Shown here in pieces: positions 9,047-14,250 of a DNA stretch of 15,193 nucleotides. Made by a program: the position numbers and the translations under genes. Each line of letters begins with the position of its first letter. Positions within the stretch are counted from its first letter, which is position 1. The notes beneath the pieces are model-generated. The model was not told where the DNA came from and ran no database searches. It saw only the letters and a program-made list of their open reading frames with translations. Source of the stretch: JBDRRP01 sp964446485 (GTDB lineage Bacteria > Desulfobacterota > Desulfobacteria > Desulfobacterales > JBDRRP01); assembly GCA_964446485.1 (NCBI GenBank), contig CAYUOU010000093.1:1-15193 (forward strand). Reading direction: 5' to 3'.

Positions 9047-9587
9047 GTCAGGTACCTTCGTGATCGGGGTTTTGCAAACGAAAGGCACACGTTCGCATAA
9101 GCAGCGAAAATGGCGGCGGACCGCTGAGCGACCATTGGGGGTAGCCATCACCGAATCTACCGGCATGCACAGCCGGTCATTTTACTCACGACACGCATCA
9201 TTGGCAACCAAAGCCGCATAACGCGGTGCTGCCAGACACCTGGATGGAGACCACCTGCAGTCCGTCTTTGTAAGTAAAGCAAACTGCCGCTGGCCAGATT
9301 CCTCGGAGCGGGTGGCGTCGGCATTGCAGAGGCGGGAGTAAACCCCAACGTTGCCTAAGCCGGAGGGTCAAGAAAATGGCAGTCGAATCCCTAAGCTTGG
9401 GGTCCGCGCAAAAATTAGTCCGCAATTATGGGTGCTCAGGCGCCCAGCGGGCAAGGCGCGCGAGCGCAGGAATATCCAGCATATTCAAAGCTTGCGCAAC
9501 GCAGACCGGCGGGATGCATGGGCGTCTAAAGGATCAAGTTATTCTTGCGCAAGCCCTTAGGAAGCGTCGGCCGGCGGGTGCGAAGAT
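9047..9587. other. 541-base stretch without a convincing gene
   Basis: No ORF here has a good ribosome-binding site or recognisable protein. It holds a short hairpin (ACCGGC, 9159-9164, with GCCGGT, 9172-9177), an attC-like site around 9214-9280, and two copies of the near-palindrome CTTGCGCAA, at 9491-9499 and 9544-9552. No strong promoter for the debranching gene was found. Confidence 0.5.
9214..9280 (-). other. weak attC-like recombination site (third of a set)
   Basis: Read on the minus strand, the site has CTTACAAAGACGGACTGC, a loop of about 25 bases, then GGCAGCACCGC and the core GTTATGC (9222-9216). It shares CGGACTG and GTTATGC with the two better sites at 10739-10868 and 11532-11598. 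The left core (RYYYAAC) is degenerate and arm pairing is only partial, so this is a weak call. Confidence 0.28.
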
Positions 9588-9788
9588 TCAAGCCGAGAGT
9601 ACAACCGAACTCCATCGGATCACCAACGCGATGAGCATCCACACCAACATCAGTGCAGAGATTCCGCTCATGACCCATGCCAAATCCAGTAAGCCTTGTT
9701 GGGTCCGTTTTTTGGCATATACCGCCAGCAGGACCCACGGGACCATCCAGACAACAGTGCCGACTATTTTCATCAAAATGGCTGACAT
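9588..9788 (-). CDS. small two-helix membrane protein, function unknown
   Basis: 66-aa hydrophobic mini-protein, not recognised as a named family. The sequence shows a first membrane segment at about residues 4-24 (KIVGTVVWMVPWVLLAVY within it), a basic turn with KKRTQQ (26-31), and a second segment at about residues 37-59 (ALMLVWMLIALVIRW within it). The positive loop predicts a cytoplasmic turn with both ends outside. The ATG at 9788 is preceded by AAGGAG with a 6-base gap. An in-frame ATG 6 codons earlier lacks such spacing. It is on the same strand as the DRR mini-genes upstream and the debranching gene downstream, and lies between two attC-like sites, so it could be cassette cargo. The hydrophobic pattern and ribosome-binding site make coding likely, but the role is unknown. 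Confidence 0.7.
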   Translation of the reverse strand: MSAILMKIVGTVVWMVPWVLLAVYAKKRTQQGLLDLAWVMSGISALMLVWMLIALVIRWSSVVLSA

Positions 9789-10075
9789 GTGCACTCCTTG
9801 GTCCATCCTGGAAAGGGGACTGCGCGATGCGCCCTTGGGTTACCCAATACCGCGACGATCACCGCCGACATTCCCGGCGAGCGCCCCGCTTTCTTGGCCA
9901 GGAATCCTGTATATCTGCGGCACGCGGCGAGTTCAAGGGAAATCCACCCCCTGCGGCTGGGGTGTCACTGACTCGGGGATCTTGGGTAGACGACGAGCAG
10001 CGGGGCACGCTCCATGGATTGAAGGCTGACGATTGCAGGGCAATGTGGGCTGTTATTGAGGCGTTGCTGCCGTTC

Positions 10076-10225
10076 TCAAGGCCGGGGGACACGCTTGGTG
10101 CGCCGATCTGCCTCGCTGCGGCGGTATCTCAGCGCTCTCCGCTCAGGCCCATTGTAAGCTGAAGTGCCGCCCTTTCTTCGATCAGCGCCCGATCGTCTAT
10201 CGCGTAAGGCTCTTTTGTCTCCCAT
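10076..10225 (-). CDS. DRR-repeat mini-protein 2
   Basis: 49-aa, strongly basic mini-protein beginning MGDKRALRDRRSGADRR, with later GPERRALRYRRSEADRR. It carries five (D/E/Y)RR triplets, several in the frame D-R-R-S-x-x-D-R-R. The ATG at 10225 has AGGAG 8 bases upstream, a strong start. The same repeat style occurs in the neighbouring upstream gene (10273-10479) on the same strand, 47 bases away, so the two look like tandem paralogues. Short DRRSG-type proteins are, as I recall, common hypothetical proteins in Desulfobacterota; no function is established to my knowledge. The alternating acidic-arginine pattern suggests a disordered or nucleic-acid/polyanion-binding segment, which is inference only. 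Confidence 0.72.
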   Translation of the reverse strand: MGDKRALRDRRSGADRRKGGTSAYNGPERRALRYRRSEADRRTKRVPRP

Positions 10226-10272
10226 CTTGATATCTCCTGAAAGAATGACCCCCATCGTTGGGGTGAACCCTG

Positions 10273-10479
10273 TTAGTGCCGACCATTGGGCACGCGGGGC
10301 ATCGCGCGCGACGTGGCTCTGCGATCCATGCCAACCATGGATCTAAACCCAACGGGGCTTCGGCGATCTCGCCCGCTTCTTCGATCATGCCCGGACCGGC
10401 GATCCGGAAAACCAATCGGCATGGATGCCTGACGACGTTCTATCCATGCTGCGTCTTGATGCATGTCGATATTACTCAT
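10273..10479 (-). CDS. DRR-repeat mini-protein 1
   Basis: 68-aa basic protein. It starts MSNIDMHQDAAWIERRQ, then shows PDRRSGHDRRSGRDRRS (res 25-41) and MDRRA (res 51-55). The (D/E)RR triplets recur at about 6-residue spacing, as in the gene that follows on the same strand. The ATG at 10479 is preceded by AGAGGA about 9 bases upstream. An overlapping 72-codon frame (10197-10415) lacks both motif and ribosome-binding site and is a shadow. After residue 56 the C-terminus (RATSRAMPRVPNGRH) loses the pattern. Function unknown. The tandem pair lies inside a block bounded by attC-like sites, consistent with but not proving a cassette origin. Confidence 0.62.
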   Translation of the reverse strand: MSNIDMHQDAAWIERRQASMPIGFPDRRSGHDRRSGRDRRSPVGFRSMVGMDRRATSRAMPRVPNGRH

Positions 10480-10596
10480 AAACAGCGATCCTCTATCAAT
10501 TTCGGGCCGCGACAGACCGATATTCTTCAGTGGTTGCCCCTATTCTACAGGGCTTTGCAACCTTTGTGCAACCGATTCCCGAGAAATGCAAGGGCA

Positions 10597-10605
10597 TGGT
10601 ATGAT
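10597..10605 (+). promoter_or_regulatory. extended -10 promoter before a tiny ORF
   Basis: TGG-TATGAT (10597-10605) matches the extended -10 element TGnTATAAT at all but one position of the hexamer. No good -35 hexamer is seen at 17 bases. It lies 19 bases before an ATG with a strong ribosome-binding site. Confidence 0.35.
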
Positions 10606-10624
10606 CAGGTGCGGAGGGGGCAAC

Positions 10625-10714
10625 ATGTTTGATATCCTCGGGGCCAAAAATGTTTGGGTACACAACGGCGAAACCAAGGTTGACCTGATCCCGCTTTGGC
10701 GCTTGTACTCATAG
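10625..10714 (+). CDS. possible 29-aa small protein
   Basis: The ORF begins MFDILGAKNVWVHNGETK and ends PLWRLYS. The ATG is preceded by GGAGGGGG with a 4-base gap and by an extended -10 element about 20 bases upstream, an unusually compact set of signals for a chance ORF. It is on the plus strand, opposite to its neighbours. No family recognised. It could be a genuine microprotein, a leader peptide with nothing downstream, or the surviving start of a truncated gene. The 384 bases between DRR mini-protein 1 and the toxin gene hold only this, its promoter and an attC-like site. Confidence 0.3.
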   Translation: MFDILGAKNVWVHNGETKVDLIPLWRLYS

Positions 10715-10738
10715 ATCGGTTCCTCCGTTTAATAATTT

Positions 10739-10868
10739 CGCATAACCAAAAAATAGCACAGACCTATGGTATCGTGAAGTATGGATTCTGATTTCATAGC
10801 TCTCACGGTTGCTCTTCAGCGGCCGAGGCTTTTTTATCAGTCCGCTGAAAGAGATGGTTGGCGTTAAG
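10739..10868 (-). other. attC-like recombination site downstream of the toxin gene
   Basis: On the minus strand the site begins TCTTAACGCC, overlapping the toxin stop codon as is usual for cassette genes. It continues CAGCGGACTG, a run AAAAAAGCC, then GGCCGCTGAAGAG pairing with CTTTCAGCGG, and ends GGTTATGCG (10747-10739). The motifs TTAACG, GCGGACTG, AAAAGCC and GGTTATGC recur in the same order in the site at 11532-11598. At about 130 bases it is long but within the known attC range. No integrase gene is in the window. Confidence 0.48.
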
Positions 10869-11154
10869 ATGATGGTCCTTTTGGAAGCTGTGCGCCATGC
10901 CACAGCGCAACAATCCAAACGACATCGGCTTTGATTTTATAAAAAAATCGGTACGGCGATATGATCACTTCTCGGTAGGGGAGTTCTGGAAATTCAGGTA
11001 TAATTCTTCCGGATTCAGGAAAATCCTCAAGCCTTCGCAGGATTTTTTCAGCCCGATTACGAAAATTAATAGCCGCTGAAGGTTTATTTTTTCGAATGTA
11101 TGATAGCGCAGAAAGGAATTGAGTTTTGGCAGAAGGTGTAAATTTGACCTTCAC
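10864..11154 (-). CDS. RelE/ParE-family toxin of a type II toxin-antitoxin pair
   Basis: 96-aa basic protein with the ParE/RelE fold pattern: a first strand KVKFTPSAKTQF (res 2-13), helical SAAINFRNRAEKILRRLEDF (26-45), then FPESGRIIPEF (45-55), a strand PYREVIISPYRFFYKIK (59-75) and VVWIVALWHGAQLP (78-91). The YRFFYKI and ALWHG strands are the most typical parts. ParE members poison DNA gyrase and RelE members cut mRNA; the sequence does not settle which, though overall it looks more ParE-like. The start is a GTG whose last two bases are the first two of the antitoxin TGA stop (GTGA overlap), so translation is coupled. The stop TAA sits inside an attC-like core. Base composition is more AT-rich than the flanking metabolic genes, which suggests transfer. 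Confidence 0.87.
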   Translation of the reverse strand: MKVKFTPSAKTQFLSALSYIRKNKPSAAINFRNRAEKILRRLEDFPESGRIIPEFPELPYREVIISPYRFFYKIKADVVWIVALWHGAQLPKGPSS

Positions 11155-11432
11155 GAAGGCTCCTTGGACAAAATGGCGTCGGCTTCAGCAAGAACTGTAT
11201 ACAGGTCATACCCTTGACCTGTTTCGATTTCCCTTTCTCCCTTAGCCAAAAGGCGCAACAGCTCTTTCTCGTGTTCAGATTCCTCATAGGCATCAACACC
11301 GATTATTACCGCTGTTGCCCGACCTCTTTGTGTAATTATCAAAGGCTCCTTGCTGTTTCGTAATTCTTTCAGCAGCTTTGCAGCATCTTGCCTTAAATCG
11401 CTAACCGGAATAATATTTGATAGCTTGCCCAT
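11151..11432 (-). CDS. Phd/YefM-family antitoxin
   Basis: 93-aa antitoxin. The N-terminal DNA-binding part reads IPVSDLRQDAAKLLKEL (res 8-24), followed by EPLIITQRGRATAVII (29-44) and VDAYEE, the standard Phd/YefM pattern. The C-terminal half (res 55-93) is helical and acidic and would wrap the toxin. The ATG at 11432 is preceded by AAAGGAGGT with a 5-base gap, a near-perfect ribosome-binding site giving high antitoxin output. It overlaps the toxin gene by 4 bases. Such antitoxins repress their own operon, and a perfect palindrome lies about 45 bases upstream of the start. Order (antitoxin first) and overlap are typical of these modules. Confidence 0.9.
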   Translation of the reverse strand: MGKLSNIIPVSDLRQDAAKLLKELRNSKEPLIITQRGRATAVIIGVDAYEESEHEKELLRLLAKGEREIETGQGYDLYTVLAEADAILSKEPS

Positions 11433-11476
11433 ATTGTACCTCCTTTAGTACTTTTGCTTGTATCACCAACAAACCT

Positions 11477-11498
11477 AAAAAGCAAGCTTTTTAATATA
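11477..11498 (-). promoter_or_regulatory. candidate promoter and operator of the toxin-antitoxin operon
   Basis: On the minus strand TATATT (11498-11493) fits a -10 hexamer at 5 of 6 positions. It is followed at once by the perfect palindrome AAAAAGC-TT-GCTTTTT (11492-11477), which would cover the transcription start. This is where a Phd-type repressor would act. The -35 region is poor. A second inverted repeat, TTGGCG/CGCCAA, spans 11500-11525. Confidence 0.4.
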
Positions 11499-11531
11499 TT
11501 TGGCGACCCGATTTGGATACGCCAACGTTTC

Positions 11532-11598
11532 TGCATAACCCGCTGGCAGAAAGCGCAGAGCGAAGCGGCGCGGCTTTTGCCAGTCCGCCGTTAATGCA
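11532..11598 (-). other. attC-like recombination site upstream of the toxin-antitoxin operon
   Basis: Read on the minus strand: TGCATTAACGGCGGACTGGC, AAAAGC, a small central loop, GCTTTCTGCCAGCGG, then GTTATGCA. The arms CTGGCAAAAGC and GCTTTCTGCCAG pair with single unpaired bases, and GCATTAAC faces GTTATGC at the ends. This is the attC layout (RYYYAAC, spacer, GGAC arm, loop, arm, GTTRRRY) with slightly degenerate cores. The same motif series occurs on the other side of the toxin-antitoxin pair. Confidence 0.5.
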
Positions 11599-11691
11599 GT
11601 TGCGCGGTTTCTTGCGTCGGCTGATTAGCCTTGATGGACACTTCCACTTCTTGCGGCTCCTGGGTGTTTCAGAATTATTGGAATGTTTGTG

Positions 11692-11967
11692 TCAAATAAA
11701 CTGTTTGATAGTTTTACAAGCAACCAAAATACCATTATCGGCAAAAAAATAACTTGAATTAGAAAAATCCCAACGTACAAAAACGTTAGTTCCAAGAGGC
11801 TTTCGATTATATTTCCAGCGTTTTATAAGCCTGCATGCTGCATAGGAAACACCAGCTTTAGTAATTGACTCATTAAGATATGATTCAGTCGTGTTTTCTA
11901 AAACTGGAAGCTTTAATCCTGGGGGAAAAAAAGCAATATCGTCCCGGCGGTCCTGCCCTCCAGCTAT
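11692..11967 (-). pseudogene. ORF fragment without a start codon, unknown family
   Basis: A 91-codon open frame on the minus strand, from just after an in-frame TAA (11970-11968) to a TGA (11694-11692), with no ATG, GTG or TTG near its beginning. The peptide looks protein-like rather than random: IAFFPPGLKLPVLENTTESY, KAGVSYAACRLIKRWKY, then NVFVRWDFSNSSYFFADNG. It is clearly more AT-rich than the metabolic genes, with codon use like the toxin-antitoxin genes. It probably represents the C-terminal part of a decayed or truncated foreign gene, sitting in the would-be cassette upstream of the attC-like site at 11532-11598. I do not recognise the family. A non-standard start (ATA or ATT) cannot be excluded. 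Confidence 0.4.
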
Positions 11968-12080
11968 TTATCAGGCGTTGTACCCAGCGAGAGAGACAGG
12001 CTCCAGACCATATCCCGCGTGATTCCACCACTCACAGAAGGTAGATTTCGGTTTGGAGCAAGGCGTGAACGATTTTGAAA

Positions 12081-12097
12081 CCCCGCCTTTGGCGGGG
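12081..12097 (-). terminator. hairpin terminator candidate after the desulforedoxin-like gene
   Basis: A perfect 7-bp stem CCCCGCC/GGCGGGG with a 3-base loop. On the minus strand it is followed by TTTCAAAAT, a weak T-tract, and lies about 95 bases past the stop of the desulforedoxin-like gene. The T-tract is poor, so function is uncertain. Confidence 0.4.
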
Positions 12098-12190
12098 CAT
12101 ACCGCAGGTGTGGTCACGACATCGCGTGATTGAGGATGGCAAAACGTGCGAGAACGCCGCCTGGGGCCAAAAGATGCTGTCTGTGGCGGG

Positions 12191-12409
12191 TCACCGGCCG
12201 GCGCGGCCGTCATCACACGCATCATCATAGTTATCATGCCGGCTGTACTGGGCGCTGCTGGGGGCGGTGCATTGATCCATACCGCTGCCGGCCTGCTTTC
12301 CCATGGGTGCGCCGCAGCACTCGGGGATTTCGTTCGGTTCGGCGGAATTGATTATGACCGTGCCGCCACAAGTTGCGCAATTAAAAATACATTTATCCTG
12401 CTCGTCCAT
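12191..12409 (-). CDS. desulforedoxin-like small iron-sulfur (FeCys4) protein
   Basis: 72-aa protein. Residues 6-40 match the desulforedoxin pattern: CATCGG (res 11-16), 16 residues after Cys 14, then adjacent Cys 31-Cys 32 in ECCGAPMGKQ. In desulforedoxin the four Cys ligands are C-x2-C-x15-CC with CCGEDMVKQ at the end, so spacing and flanks agree. It should bind one iron, or possibly zinc, in a rubredoxin-like site, and may act as an electron carrier or a metal-bound scaffold in an anaerobe. The last 32 residues are polar, rich in D and S, and not part of the fold. The ATG at 12409 has AAAGGAGGG 6 bases upstream. A longer frame (to 12481) is less likely. It has its own promoter and is not in an evident operon. 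Confidence 0.78.
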   Translation of the reverse strand: MDEQDKCIFNCATCGGTVIINSAEPNEIPECCGAPMGKQAGSGMDQCTAPSSAQYSRHDNYDDACDDGRAGR

Positions 12410-12434
12410 GCTGTCCCTCCTTTCTAATAGTCGC

Positions 12435-12463
12435 ACGGTAATGGTCCGGTTTCCCGGTGTCAA
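12435..12463 (-). promoter_or_regulatory. promoter of the desulforedoxin-like gene
   Basis: Minus strand: a perfect -35 TTGACA (12463-12458), a 17-base spacer, and TACCGT (12440-12435), a weak -10. The spacer contains the small inverted repeat CCGG-GAAA-CCGG, a possible regulator site. The start would be about 20 bases upstream of the ATG. Confidence 0.45.
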
Positions 12464-12677
12464 GTTTGACGGTTTCATCAAGTTTGGCAGAGCGGAGGAA
12501 TTGCGGAGCGCCGTTGCCGCCGGCCATCAGAAGAGGCAAAGACGCGTCGCGTCGCCTTCGCCCTGCGGCCACGACGGAGCGTGGCCCTCCAAAACCCGCA
12601 ACTCCCCCGACGAAGCACGATCAACCGAAGGGATGCATTTCATCGCGTCCGCCATGTGCCGCGAACCGCCAAATGCG

Positions 12678-12731
12678 GTAAGGTCATCCATCATCTTTGA
12701 CTTTGACGGAACCCTGCCGCAGCGGCCATGA
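12678..12731 (+). pseudogene. possible remnant of a HAD-family phosphatase N-terminus
   Basis: An in-frame stretch reads SSIIFDFDGTLPQRP and then stops at TGA (12729-12731). IIFDFDGTL is the catalytic motif I (DxDGT) of haloacid-dehalogenase hydrolases and normally sits within the first 15 residues. Nothing of the rest of such an enzyme follows. It may be a deletion remnant or chance. The frame is open far upstream, but that part has no family features. The 394 bases from 12410 to 12803 otherwise hold only two promoters. Confidence 0.2.
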
Positions 12732-12735
12732 TGCC

Positions 12736-12764
12736 TTGACAAAAATGGCCTATTTCATTAAATT
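12736..12764 (+). promoter_or_regulatory. sigma70-type promoter of the inositol-phosphate synthase gene
   Basis: TTGACA (12736-12741), a 17-base spacer and TAAATT (12759-12764). The -35 is perfect and the -10 matches 4 of 6. The start codon lies about 33 bases beyond the predicted transcription start. Confidence 0.6.
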
Positions 12765-12803
12765 CAGCCGGTTTTTTTGCAGATACGCCGGAGAGGATCG
12801 CCG

Positions 12804-13952
12804 ATGAGCTCAGACAAGATTGACCCATTGCCGCTGCTGCTGATCGCCGGCATCCACGGCGCCGTGGGCAGTACCGTGGCCGCCGGTGTCAGCGCCCTTC
12901 AAAGCTGCCCGCAGACGGTCGCACCGTACCTGACGACAGCCGATGCCTTCCCCGACCTGGGCCCGCCGGCGGCCATGCGGTTGGCTGGATGGGATATACG
13001 ACCGACCCCGTTTACCGACTGCCTGGCCGGCCGGGGCGTCGTTCCGCCGGCGGCTATCGCCGCCCTTGGCCAGGGCCTGGATCGAATCCCGGTCAATCCG
13101 GCCCCGGAAGCCGGCGTTGGTTTGGCCGCACAGGTGGCCCGACTCAGGACCGATATCAAGCGTTTCACTGAGACCACCGGCACATCACAGGCAGTCCTGG
13201 TAAACCTCCTGCCGGCCACCTGTGATCCTGATTTGACCCAAAGCCGGTGCCTGGAAGACGTGGACGCCGATATGAGCGGGCAACTTCCCGATCTGGCATA
13301 CGTTATAGCCGCCATTCGTGAGGGGGTGCCGGTGATCAACTTCACCCCCAACACGGTGGAGCTGCCGTGGGTCCTTGCTGAAGCCGCGTCACGCGGTGTT
13401 CCGGTCGCCGGCCGCGACGGCAAGTCAGGTCAGACCTACCTGAAGGTAGTGCTCGCATCCGCGTTTCGTGCCCGAAACTTGGTGGTGGACGGCTGGTACA
13501 GCACCAATATTCTGGGCAACGCCGACGGCCGCAATCTCATGGATCCCGGCCGCCGCAGCGGAAAACTGGCCAACAAGACGCACCTGCTCAACGATGTCCT
13601 CGGGTACCCGGTCGAAAATGAGGCTGGCGAGCCCACGCACTTAGTGCGCATCGATTACTACCCGCCCCGCGGCGATGCCAAGGAAGCGTGGGATGTCATC
13701 GATTTGCGAGGCCTCTTTGATCTGCCGATGAGCATTCGGCTCAATTTGCAGGGAAGAGATTCCATCCTGGCCGCGCCTATGGTCATCGATCTGGCCCGTT
13801 GGGCCATGGCTCTTAAGAACGCCGGCATCGGCGGCGCCGTCCCGGATCTCGGCTTTTTTTTCAAAAGACCCGTCGGTCAGGATCCACCGGTGACCTTCCA
13901 GGAGCAGACGGCCCGACTGGCGGCGCTGGGCGCCCGATGCGGCTTTTATTGA
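12804..13952 (+). CDS. inositol-3-phosphate synthase family protein (short prokaryotic type)
   Basis: 382-aa member of the MIPS family, whose known members convert glucose-6-phosphate to inositol-3-phosphate with NAD. The nucleotide loop is GIHGAVGST (res 16-24). NFTPN (179-183), GRDGKSGQT (203-211), NILGNADGRNL (235-245), LANKTHLLNDVLG (255-267) and PPRGDAKEAW (287-296) align with the family's catalytic core. Lysines 207, 258 and 293 match the conserved active-site lysines. The second lysine of the usual KSGQTKLK is Tyr 212 here, with Lys 214 kept. The length is typical of prokaryotic members and shorter than the roughly 510 aa of eukaryotes. ATG 12804 is preceded by GAGAGGA; the TTG at 12777 is not needed. 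It is the first gene after its promoter, followed 298 bases later by a TIM-barrel gene on the same strand. The exact substrate could be another sugar phosphate. Confidence 0.85.
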   Translation: MSSDKIDPLPLLLIAGIHGAVGSTVAAGVSALQSCPQTVAPYLTTADAFPDLGPPAAMRLAGWDIRPTPFTDCLAGRGVVPPAAIAALGQGLDRIPVNPAPEAGVGLAAQVARLRTDIKRFTETTGTSQAVLVNLLPATCDPDLTQSRCLEDVDADMSGQLPDLAYVIAAIREGVPVINFTPNTVELPWVLAEAASRGVPVAGRDGKSGQTYLKVVLASAFRARNLVVDGWYSTNILGNADGRNLMDPGRRSGKLANKTHLLNDVLGYPVENEAGEPTHLVRIDYYPPRGDAKEAWDVIDLRGLFDLPMSIRLNLQGRDSILAAPMVIDLARWAMALKNAGIGGAVPDLGFFFKRPVGQDPPVTFQEQTARLAALGARCGFY

Positions 13953-13973
13953 TATCGCCGTATAAAGTCCTCA

Positions 13974-14031
13974 GGCCGTCATGCCGGACCCGGGATCAGA
14001 TCCGGGGCAGGCCCGATCCGGCATGACGGCC
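13974..14031 (+). repeat. long palindromic (REP-like) hairpin, possible terminator
   Basis: Arms GGCCGTCATGCCGGA (13974-13988) and TCCGGCATGACGGCC (14017-14031) are perfect 15-bp inverted repeats. The loop contains a second stem made of CCCGGGATC/GATCCGGGG-type halves. It starts 21 bases after the inositol-phosphate synthase stop and is followed by GAAGGGTTTTTT, so it could end transcription. The CGTCATGCCGGA type of arm resembles dispersed intergenic palindromes of many proteobacteria. Confidence 0.75.
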
Positions 14032-14066
14032 GAAGGGTTTTTTCGATGCCGTCAATTTTGATAGCT

Positions 14067-14206
14067 CCGTAAAAGGTCAAAATTCCCCAATTGCCATTCC
14101 GAGGAGCTTGCGACGAGAAATCTCAACATGCCGTTATCTTTGAATATTATGATTAAAACACAGATCCCTCGCCACGCTCGGGATGACATTTGATGACTTT
14201 TTACGG
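14067..14206. mobile_element. MITE-like element, about 140 bp
   Basis: Terminal inverted repeats CCGTAAAAGGTCA (14067-14079) and TGACTTTTTACGG (14194-14206) agree at 12 of 13 positions. Inside them a second pair of imperfect arms faces each other: GCCATTCCGAGGAGC...AGAAATCT (14093-14123) and AGATCCCTCG...GGATGACA (14162-14188). The centre is AT-rich and has no ORF. The GTCATCCCGAGCGTGGCGAGGGATCT type of arm is, as I recall, a widely dispersed bacterial repeat. No clear target duplication is seen. Confidence 0.55.
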
Positions 14207-14250
14207 GATTGCCAATTTTTTGGGCCTGCTTTTTTGAAAGGATCCCCCCG

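Noticed and set aside
7652..9100. 482-codon open frame on the plus strand
   Set aside because: It lies antisense to the conserved GH13 domain of the debranching enzyme and shows no family features; a GC-rich mirror frame.
9047..9166. 40-codon N-terminal extension of the debranching enzyme
   Set aside because: Basic, cysteine-rich and non-conserved in look; the ATG at 9046 has GAAGG at good distance.
9159..9177. Hairpin ACCGGC/GCCGGT as a terminator
   Set aside because: Only 6 bp of stem and no T-tract on either strand; position gives no clear role.
9198..9425. 75-codon minus-strand frame with a TTG start
   Set aside because: No ribosome-binding site and no protein family features; the attC-like site lies inside it.
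9376..10029. 217-codon plus-strand frame
   Set aside because: Runs opposite to the membrane mini-protein gene; no ribosome-binding site and random-looking composition.
11941..12000. A fourth attC-like half site (ACAACGCC... on the minus strand)
   Set aside because: No matching second arm or GTTATGC core follows within attC length.
11971..12237. 88-codon minus-strand frame ending SLAGYNA
   Set aside because: Overlaps the tail of the desulforedoxin-like gene and reads through a terminator-like hairpin, and the start lacks a ribosome-binding site. Possibly repeat-derived.
12303..12677. Upstream part of the plus-strand frame leading to the HAD motif
   Set aside because: It runs antisense through the desulforedoxin-like gene and its promoter and has no protein features; only the last 18 codons are of any interest.
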